From Roseovarius nubinhibens ISM (GTDB lineage: Bacteria; Pseudomonadota; Alphaproteobacteria; Rhodobacterales; Rhodobacteraceae): a DNA stretch of 64,000 nt. Position 1 is the stretch's first letter. The number at the start of each line of letters is the position of its first letter. The notes beneath the pieces were generated by a model. It had not been told where the DNA came from, searched no databases, and saw only the letters and a list, made by a program, of their open reading frames with translations. Shown in pieces: positions 27,348 through 35,195 of the stretch. Made by a program: the position numbers and the translations under genes. The stretch is from assembly GCF_000152625.1 (NCBI RefSeq), contig NZ_CH724156.1, positions 2,720,602 through 2,784,601 on the forward strand, read 5' to 3'.

Positions 27348-28484
27348 TCAGGAGGGGGCGGGGTCCGCCCCCTTTTCCTTTTGCAGCTCGGCCAGGGAAC
27401 ATTGGCCGATCTGGGCAAGCGTGATGCTCGTCTCGGATTTGAGCGTCGCCCACAGACGGTTGAGCCCCTCTTCGCCCCCCGCCGCGATGGCGAATTGCAG
27501 GATGCGGCCGAGAAAGGTGAAATTCGCGCCGGAGGCATAGCATTTCACCACATCTTCGCCAGAGCGTAGCCCGGTGTCGTAAAAGATCGGCATGCTCTCC
27601 CCGAGGGCCGCGCGCATCGGCGCGAGCTGTGAGAAGGGGCAGGGGCTGCTCTCCAACTGCCGCGCGCCATGGCTCGACACTTGGATCGCATCGACGCCCG
27701 AACGGGCCAGTCTCTGGGCGTCCTCGATGTCGAGCACGCCCTTGACCACGAGCTTGCCGGGCCACATGTCGCGCAACCGGTCGAGCGTGTCCCACGTGGC
27801 GCGGGCGCGGCTCTCGGTGCGGTCGAAAGTGTAGCCATCGCGCAGGAAATTCGCCATATCGGGGCGGCCCTTCAAAAGCGTCGTGAGCGACCAGCGCGGG
27901 TGCAGGGCAAAATCGATGAATTGTTTCGGCCCGATGCGGAAGGGCATGGTGAACCCATGGCGCAATTCGCGCGGGCGGCGGCCGACCTCGGGCACATCGA
28001 CGGTGAGCACGATCGTCTCATAGCCCGCATCGCGCGCCCGTTCGACCAGCTTGAACGTGCCGCTGCCATCGCCGGAGAAATAGAGCTGAAACCAGGCGTT
28101 GCCTTGCGCCGTCTCGATCATTTCTTCCATCGGGGTGGAGGCCACGGTCGACACGCCCAGCGGCACGTTTTCCCGCGCCGCCAGCCGTGCCAGCATCAGA
28201 TCCGCGCCGGGCCCGGAGAGGTTGCACATGCCCATCGGTGCGATGCCAAAGGGCGCACCGGCCTCCTTGCCAAAGAGCGGTACGGCGAGGCTGCGGGCGC
28301 TGACATCGCGCAGGATGCGCGGGCAGAGCTCCATCCGGTCGAGCGCGTCCCGAGTGCGTCCGGCCCCTGTTTCGCGCCCCGCCGCCCCGTCGATATAGTC
28401 AAAGACCAGCCGGGGCAGGTGTCGCCGGGCCAGACGACGGGCGTCGTCGCTGCCATGGATATGCTTATGTGCCGTGCCGAACAT
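27348..28484 (-). CDS. FMN-dependent alpha-hydroxyacid oxidase/dehydrogenase
   Basis: 378 residues of the lactate/glycolate oxidase family: N-terminal VFDYIDGAAG, QLYFSGDGSG, VKGVLDIEDAQRLA, catalytic histidine in SSHGARQLES and the FMN phosphate loop DTGLRSGEDVVK. Oxidises an L-2-hydroxyacid to the 2-oxoacid. It is the last gene of the comDE-tctCAB run, 2 bp after tctB. A role in oxidising the imported hydroxysulfonate is an inference from context. Confidence 0.85.
   Translation of the reverse strand: MFGTAHKHIHGSDDARRLARRHLPRLVFDYIDGAAGRETGAGRTRDALDRMELCPRILRDVSARSLAVPLFGKEAGAPFGIAPMGMCNLSGPGADLMLARLAARENVPLGVSTVASTPMEEMIETAQGNAWFQLYFSGDGSGTFKLVERARDAGYETIVLTVDVPEVGRRPRELRHGFTMPFRIGPKQFIDFALHPRWSLTTLLKGRPDMANFLRDGYTFDRTESRARATWDTLDRLRDMWPGKLVVKGVLDIEDAQRLARSGVDAIQVSSHGARQLESSPCPFSQLAPMRAALGESMPIFYDTGLRSGEDVVKCYASGANFTFLGRILQFAIAAGGEEGLNRLWATLKSETSITLAQIGQCSLAELQKEKGADPAPS
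27354..27380 (+). terminator. Terminator of the gntR-dctPQM unit
   Basis: GGGGGCGG-GGT-CCGCCCCC followed by TTTTCCTTTT. The hairpin lies inside the last codons of the convergent FMN oxidase gene, so its sequence is also coding on the other strand. Confidence 0.75.
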
Positions 28485-28486
28485 GA

Positions 28487-28939
28487 TCAGGGCAGGGGGA
28501 CCATCAGCACGAATTTGAAGAGCGCATAGAACGCCCCCATCACCACCGCGCCGCTCAACCCAAAGATGAGGGCTGTGCGCGCGTCCCAGCGGTCATGCAT
28601 CGCCGCGATCAGCCCCCCGGCGAAGGCGATGGCGCCAGAGGCCAGAAACCCGATGCTCGGCATGGTGAGCGCACAGGCAAAGAGCGCCGCCACCAGCAAC
28701 AGCCTGCGCCACCAGATACCGGCGCCGAAGCCGCCATTGTCCGACGGGTGCAAGAGTCGCCAGACGAGCGAGCCGAGCGCCGTGATGATGAGCAGGATCG
28801 CAACGGTCTGCGGAAAGACCTGGCTGTCGCGGTCGGCATAGCCTTGGGTGTCCCAGAGCGTCACGACCCCGGCCAGCACCATCAGCGCCGAGACGGCGAG
28901 CGAACCGATCTGTCCTTCGGATGTTTGCGGACGGCTCAT
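28487..28939 (-). CDS. Tripartite tricarboxylate transporter small subunit (TctB/SlcF-like)
   Basis: 150 residues with four hydrophobic segments, the TctB pattern. Overlaps tctA by 4 bp. In Roseovarius nubinhibens an equivalent small subunit belongs to the sulfolactate transporter SlcHFG; the gene context here supports the same substrate. Confidence 0.85.
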   Translation of the reverse strand: MSRPQTSEGQIGSLAVSALMVLAGVVTLWDTQGYADRDSQVFPQTVAILLIITALGSLVWRLLHPSDNGGFGAGIWWRRLLLVAALFACALTMPSIGFLASGAIAFAGGLIAAMHDRWDARTALIFGLSGAVVMGAFYALFKFVLMVPLP

Positions 28940-30438
28940 GTGTGACGCTCCTCTTTGCGGGCGCGACGGCGCGCCATAAGCGGCGGCAGGATCAGCGTGA
29001 CGAGGGTAAAGGCGAGGATTGCCTGGCTGATCGGACGGCCAAAGAACATGCCGGTGAGATTGCCGGTGGCGGCGCCGATGGTCCAGCCTTGGACAAAACC
29101 CTGTTCGGCAATCGGGCCAAGGATCAGGCCGAGCACGATGGGCGAGGCGGCAAAGCCAAAGCGCCCGATGATCCAGCCAAAGACGCCGAGGCCCAGCATG
29201 ATGAGCACGTCCGAGACGCTGTTGCGGATGGCAAAGGTGCCGATGATCGTCATGAAGGCCACCGAGGGCACCAGAACCGCCTTGGGGATGGTGACGATGG
29301 ATTTATAGGCATAGCGCCCGATCAAGAGGCCGGCGGGCAGCATCAACACCGTCGCGATGAGCAGCCCGTAGATGAAGGTAAAGACGATCGAGCCGCTTTG
29401 CTGAAACATCGTGGGCCCGGTGCGCACGCCCTGGACCAAAAGCGCGCCAAGCACGATGGCATCGGGCGGCGTGCCGGGAATGCCGAGCACGAGGGTCGGG
29501 ATGAACCCGCCGCCGACGGTGGCGTTGTTGGCGCTCTCCACGGCCATGATGCCATCAGGCTCGCCCTCGCCGAATTTCTGATGCGGCTTGGCGGTGCGTT
29601 TCGCCTCGGAATAGGCGACGAGCCCCGCGACCGAGCCGCCCGCACCGGGCAGAATGCCAACCAGCGTGCCGATGACCGAAGATCGGATGAGGTTGACCTT
29701 GGAGCGCATGGCCAGGCGGAACGCCTCGCCGATACGGACCGAGCGCACGTCGTCTTCGACCTTGAGGTGACGGTCGGGGACCGCCACGAGATCGATCAAG
29801 ACCGGGATACAGTAGAGGCCGATGAGCGCACTCACCACGCCAAAGCCCCCGATGAGCATCTGACTGCCAAAGGTGAGGCGGATGTCGGCGGAAATCTCGG
29901 CCACGCCGACGCAGGACAGCAGCATGCCAAAGGCACCGCCCGCGAGACCTTTCATCAGGTTGCCGGTCGACAGCGATGCGATGAGCGACAGCCCAAAGAT
30001 CGACAGCCAGAAATATTCGATAGGTCCAAAGGCCAGTGCCACTTTGGACAGGGGCGGGGCGAGGAAGAGAAGCGCCAGCGCGCCCACCAGCCCGCCCACC
30101 ACAGAGGCGAAACAGGCCAGCGCGACCGCCAGATCGCCATCGCCGCGCTTGGCCATGGGATAGCCGTCAAAGGTGGTGGCAATGGCCGAGGGCGTGCCCG
30201 GCGTGTTCAGCAGGATCGCCGCATAGGCACCGCCGTAGATGGCGCCGGTATAGATCGCCCCCAGCAGGATCAGCGCCGAGGCGGGCTCCATGCTGAAGGT
30301 GATCGGCACCAGCACCGCCAGTGCCATGGTTGCGGTCAGCCCGGGGATCGAGCCTACGACCGTTCCGGCCACCACACCGAACAGCGCAAGCGCGAGGTTC
30401 AGCGGGGTGAGCGCCGATAGAAAATGGCCAAATTCCAT
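28936..30438 (-). CDS. Tripartite tricarboxylate transporter large permease (TctA/SlcG-like)
   Basis: 500 residues and about twelve membrane segments with TctA hallmarks: GTVVGSIPGLTATMALAVL near the N-terminus, YGGAYAAILLNTPGTPSAI and GILPGAGGSVAGLVAY. Works with the periplasmic receptor encoded just upstream. Confidence 0.93.
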   Translation of the reverse strand: MEFGHFLSALTPLNLALALFGVVAGTVVGSIPGLTATMALAVLVPITFSMEPASALILLGAIYTGAIYGGAYAAILLNTPGTPSAIATTFDGYPMAKRGDGDLAVALACFASVVGGLVGALALLFLAPPLSKVALAFGPIEYFWLSIFGLSLIASLSTGNLMKGLAGGAFGMLLSCVGVAEISADIRLTFGSQMLIGGFGVVSALIGLYCIPVLIDLVAVPDRHLKVEDDVRSVRIGEAFRLAMRSKVNLIRSSVIGTLVGILPGAGGSVAGLVAYSEAKRTAKPHQKFGEGEPDGIMAVESANNATVGGGFIPTLVLGIPGTPPDAIVLGALLVQGVRTGPTMFQQSGSIVFTFIYGLLIATVLMLPAGLLIGRYAYKSIVTIPKAVLVPSVAFMTIIGTFAIRNSVSDVLIMLGLGVFGWIIGRFGFAASPIVLGLILGPIAEQGFVQGWTIGAATGNLTGMFFGRPISQAILAFTLVTLILPPLMARRRARKEERHT

Positions 30439-30468
30439 AGTGTCTTGTCCCGGGCTGAACGCGTCGTC

Positions 30469-31422
30469 TTACTTGATGAGACCGGCTTCACGAGCATCCT
30501 TGAGATACTCTTCGGCGCGCGCCTTCATAAAGTCGTCCATCTCTGCCACGCCCACATCGAGCATCGCGAAACCACCGTCGAGCATCTGCTGACGGAAGGC
30601 CGGATCGGCATTGATATCGGCGATCATGTCGGACCAGAGCTTGGTCGTCTCTTCGCTGGCCGTATTGGGCAGGGCAATGCCGCGATAGGCGCCGCCCACC
30701 ATGTCAAAGCCAAGCTCCTTGAAGGTCGGCACATCGGGGAAGAGCGGGTGACGCTCATCCATGGCCACAGCCAGAAGCCGCACCTGATCGCCCTGTTTGG
30801 CGCCCACGGTGGTATAGCCCCATTCGGCCTTGACCTGATTGCCCAAGAGCGCGGTCACCGCCGCCCCGGTGCCTTTGAACGGCACATAGGTGGTCTGAAT
30901 GCCCGCCATCTTGTCGAACTTGATCTGCGCCAGATGGTTGGCGCTGGCCTTGCCCGAACCGGACATGGTGACCTGGGCCGGGTTGGCCTTGGCGTCGTCG
31001 ATCAGATCCTGAAGCGTCTGATAGGGGCTGTCGGCCCGCACCACGATCGCATCGGGGGTAAAGTGGAACATATAGGCGAGGTTCAGATCCTCGGTGGTAA
31101 AGCCCACGTCCTTTTGCGCCGGTTTGATGATGATATGGGGCAGGTTCACGCCCATGATCGTCTGGCCATCCCCGGTCAGCCCGTTGAGCGAGGCCCAACC
31201 CACGGCACCACCGCCGCCCGGCTGATAGGAAATCACCAGGTCTTCGCCGAATTTATCTTTGAAATAAGGCTGTTGAAAGCGGGCCGAAATATCGGATTCA
31301 CCGCCCGGGCCGAAGGGGATGATATAGTTTACCGGGCCGTTGATTTCGGCCGAAGCCGCACCGCTCAGCCCGGCGGTCACGGCAAGCGCCGCACCCAGTT
31401 TCAAAATGGATCGTCTCAGCAT
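30469..31422 (-). CDS. Tripartite tricarboxylate transporter receptor (TctC/SlcH-like)
   Basis: 317-residue periplasmic binding protein with a signal peptide ending near ASAEI. TctC-type features: NYIIPFGPGGESDISARF and GGAVGWASLN, and a C-terminal helical tail. Lies between comE and tctA. The ligand is inferred to be 3-sulfolactate from the neighbouring ComDE and SlcD-like enzymes. Confidence 0.9.
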   Translation of the reverse strand: MLRRSILKLGAALAVTAGLSGAASAEINGPVNYIIPFGPGGESDISARFQQPYFKDKFGEDLVISYQPGGGGAVGWASLNGLTGDGQTIMGVNLPHIIIKPAQKDVGFTTEDLNLAYMFHFTPDAIVVRADSPYQTLQDLIDDAKANPAQVTMSGSGKASANHLAQIKFDKMAGIQTTYVPFKGTGAAVTALLGNQVKAEWGYTTVGAKQGDQVRLLAVAMDERHPLFPDVPTFKELGFDMVGGAYRGIALPNTASEETTKLWSDMIADINADPAFRQQMLDGGFAMLDVGVAEMDDFMKARAEEYLKDAREAGLIK

Positions 31423-31477
31423 GTTAGTCCTCCCTTTATTGTTATGCTGATGCAGGATCAGACCGCTTGCGCGGGGC

Positions 31478-32044
31478 TCATTGGGCGTTCTTCTCCCGCA
31501 ACGCCGTCATGAACCTGTCGCGGATGGTCACAGGATCCTTGGTGATGACCGGAACCGGAATGTTTCCGCTTTCACATTTGCAGACGATGATGGTCATCTT
31601 GTCGCCCGTCAATGCCTGTTCCATGACATCGGCACAGTCTTCGGCCGCGCATTCGATCACATTCTCACAGCCGCAGGCCTGGGCCACAGCGGTCAGAGAG
31701 GTTTTCTTGCCCGCATAGGTCGGCTGATCGCCGGTCGAGCCATAGCTGCCATTGTCGATGATCAGCAGGATGAAATTGTCGGCCACGTTGTTGGCAATGG
31801 TGGGCAGGGTGCCGAAATTGGTCAGGACCGAGCCGTCACCGTCGATCGAAATGACTTTCTGTTTCTGCGCCAGCGCGAGGCCGAGACCGATCGAGGAAGA
31901 CAGGCCCATGGTGCCCAGCATGTAGAAATTCGTCGGCTGATCGTCGAGCATATGCAGTTCCTGGCTCGGCAGGCCGATGTTGCAGACCACGAAATGGTCC
32001 GAGATCATCGGAATCAGCGTTTTGAGAACGTCGGAGCGGATCAT
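31478..32044 (-). CDS. comE: Sulfopyruvate decarboxylase beta subunit (ComE-like)
   Basis: 188 residues, the thiamine-diphosphate-binding half of sulfopyruvate decarboxylase. The ThDP motif GDG...IIDN is present (GDGSVLTNFG then LLIIDNGSYGS). Converts 3-sulfopyruvate to sulfoacetaldehyde with ComD. The start at 32044 lies one base after the comD stop. Phosphonopyruvate decarboxylase is the alternative, less likely beside the SlcD- and Slc-type transporter genes. Confidence 0.86.
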   Translation of the reverse strand: MIRSDVLKTLIPMISDHFVVCNIGLPSQELHMLDDQPTNFYMLGTMGLSSSIGLGLALAQKQKVISIDGDGSVLTNFGTLPTIANNVADNFILLIIDNGSYGSTGDQPTYAGKKTSLTAVAQACGCENVIECAAEDCADVMEQALTGDKMTIIVCKCESGNIPVPVITKDPVTIRDRFMTALREKNAQ

Positions 32045-32045
32045 A

Positions 32046-32543
32046 TCAGTAACCTCCCCAGAAGGACGCATCGGTGAGGATCGCCACCGGCTTGTTGCAC
32101 ATGAACGTGTATTTCAGGATCTTGTCGAATTCCTCGGCATCGGATTGCCGGTGGAAATGGAAGGTCGGAATGTGCATCTGGTCGAGCAGCGCCTTGGTGT
32201 GCACCGCCATTTCGACCTGACAGGCCACCGGCTCGCCAAGCTCGCCACGATAGGAAATCAGCATCGGCAGCGGCATCCGATAGTATTGGATGAGCGTCGC
32301 CAGCGTGTTGATCGTCACGCCGAGGGCGGTGTTCTGCATGATGATGGCGGGGCGTTTGCCGCCCATGAATGCCCCGGCGCAGAGACCCATGCCCTCGTCT
32401 TCCTTGTTCGACGGAATGTGCAGGATGTCCGGATGCGCGTCGATTTTGTCGATCACCCCGGCCAGCTGTTTGCACGGCACGGTGGTGACGAACGATACAT
32501 CATTGGCGACGAGATCGGCCACCAGCTTGTCGTTAATGTCCAA
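32046..32543 (-). CDS. comD: Sulfopyruvate decarboxylase alpha subunit (ComD-like)
   Basis: 165 residues holding the pyrimidine-binding half of the enzyme; SFVTTVPCKQLAGVID and IPSNKEDEGMGLCAGA (catalytic glutamate in NKEDEG) match ComD. I chose a TTG start at 32543, because AGGGGGGA lies seven bases upstream and this gives the usual N-terminus; an ATG at 32603 would add a 20-residue tail unlike the family. First gene of comDE-tctCAB-FMN oxidase, divergent from the LysR gene. Confidence 0.85.
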   Translation of the reverse strand: MDINDKLVADLVANDVSFVTTVPCKQLAGVIDKIDAHPDILHIPSNKEDEGMGLCAGAFMGGKRPAIIMQNTALGVTINTLATLIQYYRMPLPMLISYRGELGEPVACQVEMAVHTKALLDQMHIPTFHFHRQSDAEEFDKILKYTFMCNKPVAILTDASFWGGY

Positions 32544-32615
32544 CGAGTAATCCCCCCTAAAGGTGTGTATTGGACGAGCGTGGGTGAAAACCGTAATTTT
32601 CACAAACCATATATT

Positions 32616-32631
32616 TTTGCATTTATGTAAA
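32616..32631. promoter_or_regulatory. Candidate LysR box in the comD/lysR divergent region
   Basis: TTTGCAT-TT-ATGTAAA is an interrupted dyad (6 of 7 paired) with T-N-A spacing like a LysR-type site. TTTACAT recurs at 32639-32645 and before the SlcD-like gene at 33581. Confidence 0.4.
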
Positions 32632-32680
32632 GGTGGTGTTTACATTGCGGCAGAATCGCCAGCCCGAGGTAAAGCCACGC

Positions 32681-33574
32681 ATGTCCATCTCGCTCTTTCG
32701 CACCCTGATCGCCATCTCCGAGACCGGGAGTTTCAGCGCCGCGGCCAACCAGGTGTTCGTCACCCATGCCGCCGTCGGCCAGCAGATGAAGCGGCTCGAG
32801 GATCAGCTCGGCGTGGCGCTCTTCGACCGGTCTGAAAAATCGCCACGTCTCAACCAGTTGGGCAAGGCGCTGGTCCCCAAGGCGCGCGAGGTGGTGGCCG
32901 CCTATGACACCATCCTCGACGATCTTACCGGCGATCCGGCGTTGATTGGCGAGCTGATCCTCGGCGCGGTGCCCTCGACCATTCGCGGCCTCATCCCGCA
33001 GGTGATCAAGCGGCTCATCACCGCCTATCCCGATCTGCGGGTGCGGGTGACGCCGGGGCTGACGCCTGATTTGCAGGACGAGGTGGAACGTGGCTCGGTC
33101 GATGCGGCGGTGCTCAGCAAACCGGCGCGAGTCGGCCGGCATCTCAACTGGGTGCCCTTTGTCGAGGAACGGCTCGTCCTGCTCGCCGCCCCGGAGGTCG
33201 AGGAAAGCGATCCGGCGCGGATCTTTGCCACCATGCCGTATATCCGGCACACGAATAAATCCTCGGTGGGCATTCTCGCCGATGATTGGCTCGCCGCGCA
33301 GAAGATCGAAGTGAATGACATGATGGAAATGGGGTCGCTGGAAAACCTCGCGACCATGGTGGCGCATAATCTCGGCGTCTCCGTGGTGCCCGATATCTGC
33401 GTCCCCGATCCGGTCTTTGAGGCGCTGCGCAAGATCCCCCTTGGCCCGACCGCCGCGTCGCGGGAACTCGGCGTGCTAACCCGGGCGGATTGCTCCAAGA
33501 TGCGGCTGGTCGAACGGCTGCTCGACGAAATCCGAACGGTGGTCGCGGCCCATGCCCCGCCCGAGAATGTTTAG
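32681..33574 (+). CDS. LysR family transcriptional regulator
   Basis: 297 residues: N-terminal winged helix (LFRTLIAISETGSFSAAANQ, then QQMKRLEDQLGVALFDRS) and a periplasmic-binding-protein-like effector domain. The ATG at 32681 gives a normal LysR N-terminus; an upstream GTG at 32633 is possible but falls inside the promoter region. It lies between the divergent comD operon and the SlcD-like gene, so it is the likely regulator of this pathway. Confidence 0.92.
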   Translation: MSISLFRTLIAISETGSFSAAANQVFVTHAAVGQQMKRLEDQLGVALFDRSEKSPRLNQLGKALVPKAREVVAAYDTILDDLTGDPALIGELILGAVPSTIRGLIPQVIKRLITAYPDLRVRVTPGLTPDLQDEVERGSVDAAVLSKPARVGRHLNWVPFVEERLVLLAAPEVEESDPARIFATMPYIRHTNKSSVGILADDWLAAQKIEVNDMMEMGSLENLATMVAHNLGVSVVPDICVPDPVFEALRKIPLGPTAASRELGVLTRADCSKMRLVERLLDEIRTVVAAHAPPENV

Positions 33575-33580
33575 GTGCGT

Positions 33581-33614
33581 TTTACATTTCTTTAAAAATC
33601 TTTGATTTGCGAAA
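33581..33614. promoter_or_regulatory. Candidate LysR-type sites before the SlcD-like gene
   Basis: TTTACATTTCTTTAAA and TTTGATTTGCGAAA lie in an A/T-rich stretch about 85-115 bp before the SlcD-like start and resemble the TTTACAT motif near comD. Confidence 0.35.
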
Positions 33615-33695
33615 GAGGTCGTTTCAAAGCACCATCGTGGCCTGACGGACCCTGCCGGTCCTTACCTGACATTAGACTGAAGGATCACAGCACCG

Positions 33696-35120
33696 ATGAG
33701 CAAGGGCGTGAGCGCAGAGGCCGCAGGCCGGATCGAAGCGATTGTGGGGGCCAAGGGCATTCGCCCCGCCGCAGAGGCGCAACGCTATATGGAGGACCCG
33801 CGCGACAGGTTCACCGGCAAGGCGGGGCTCGTCGTGATGCCCGACACCACGGAAGATCTGGCCGAGGTGGTGCGGCTCTGCGGGGCGGAGGGCATCGCGC
33901 TCATCCCCTATGGCGGCGGCACCGGCGTGGTGGCCGGGCAGCTGTCGCTGGATCGCGATGACGTGGTGATCCTGTCGCTCGAACGGATGAACCGCATCCG
34001 CGACATCCGCGCCGATGATGGGGTGATGGTGGTCGAAGCGGGCTGTGTCCTTGAAAACGTCCATGCCGCCGCCGCCGAACACGGGCTGCAATTCCCGCTC
34101 GGCATGGCGAGCAAGGGCAGCTGTACCATCGGCGGCAATCTGGCCACGAACGCCGGCGGCATTCAGGTGCTGCGCCATGGCAATGCCCGCGATCTCTGCC
34201 TCGGGATCGAGGCGGTGCTGCCCTCGGGCGAGATCCTGCGCGAGCTGAGCCCTTTGCGTAAAAACAACACCGGGTTCGACCTGCGGCATCTGCTGATCGG
34301 CAGCGAAGGCACGCTGGGCATCATCACCGCCGCCACGCTCATCGTGAAACCGATCGAGCCTGAGGTGGTCACGGTCTTTGCCGCCGTGCCGGGCCCGGCC
34401 GAGGCGCTGGCGCTCTATCAGGGGATGCGGCGGCAGCTCGGCGAGGCGGTGAGCGGCATCGAGCTCATGAGCGGTTTCGGCGTAGGGCTGGTGACCGGGC
34501 ATTTTGCCAATCTGCGCAACCCTCTGGCCGAGCCGAGCGAATGGTATGTGCTGACCGAGCTGGCCGGTCATGCGGGGCTTCAGGACAATGTCGAGGGCTT
34601 CTTCGGCGAAGAGATCGAGGCAGGCCGGATCGCCGACGCGGTTCTGGCAAGTTCCGAGGCGCAGCGCCAGGCGCTCTGGGATCTGCGCGAACACACGCCC
34701 GAGGCCAACCGTCTCACTGGCGCGATTTGCAGCAGCGACACCTCGGTGCCCATCGCCTCGGTTGAACGCTTTGTGGCCGAGACCCATGCGGCGCTGGCGA
34801 AACTGCACCCCGGGCTGCGCGTCAACAGCTATGGCCATATCGGCGATGGCAACATCCACCACAATGTCTTTCCGCCCGAAGGCGTGACCAAACCCGAGTT
34901 CGTGGCGGCCACGCCGGGTATCATCGAGGCGGTGCGCATGGCGATCAACGAGGTGACCGTGGCCTGTGATGGCGCGATCAGCGCCGAACACGGGATCGGG
35001 CGGCTCAAGGTCAATGACCTCGCGCGCTATGCCCAGCCTGCCAAGCTCAACACGATCCGGGCGATCAAGGCGGCGATGGACCCCAAGAATATTCTCAACC
35101 CCGGCGCGCTCATCGGTTGA
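33696..35120 (+). CDS. FAD-linked 2-hydroxyacid dehydrogenase (SlcD/GlcD-like)
   Basis: 474 residues of the VAO/PCMH flavoprotein family: FAD-binding PYGGGTGVVAGQLS, GSCTIGGNLATNAGG and SEGTLGIITAATL, then the C-terminal cap with YGHIGDGNIHHNV and SAEHGIG (metal/substrate histidines). Similar in kind to D-lactate and glycolate dehydrogenases. Beside comDE and an Slc-type transporter it most probably oxidises 3-sulfolactate to sulfopyruvate, as SlcD does in Roseovarius nubinhibens. Confidence 0.85.
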   Translation: MSKGVSAEAAGRIEAIVGAKGIRPAAEAQRYMEDPRDRFTGKAGLVVMPDTTEDLAEVVRLCGAEGIALIPYGGGTGVVAGQLSLDRDDVVILSLERMNRIRDIRADDGVMVVEAGCVLENVHAAAAEHGLQFPLGMASKGSCTIGGNLATNAGGIQVLRHGNARDLCLGIEAVLPSGEILRELSPLRKNNTGFDLRHLLIGSEGTLGIITAATLIVKPIEPEVVTVFAAVPGPAEALALYQGMRRQLGEAVSGIELMSGFGVGLVTGHFANLRNPLAEPSEWYVLTELAGHAGLQDNVEGFFGEEIEAGRIADAVLASSEAQRQALWDLREHTPEANRLTGAICSSDTSVPIASVERFVAETHAALAKLHPGLRVNSYGHIGDGNIHHNVFPPEGVTKPEFVAATPGIIEAVRMAINEVTVACDGAISAEHGIGRLKVNDLARYAQPAKLNTIRAIKAAMDPKNILNPGALIG

Positions 35121-35144
35121 GCCAGCAAAGCGGCGGAAACGAAA

Positions 35145-35170
35145 AACGCGGCCCCCGAGAGGGCCGCGTT
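35145..35170. terminator. Bidirectional terminator between slcD-like gene and tkt
   Basis: A perfect 10-bp stem (AACGCGGCCC / GGGCCGCGTT) with a six-base loop. On the minus strand it runs into TTTTTCGTTT, a good terminator for tkt. Confidence 0.85.
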
Positions 35171-35195
35171 GTCATGTTTAATCGGTATATCGTGC

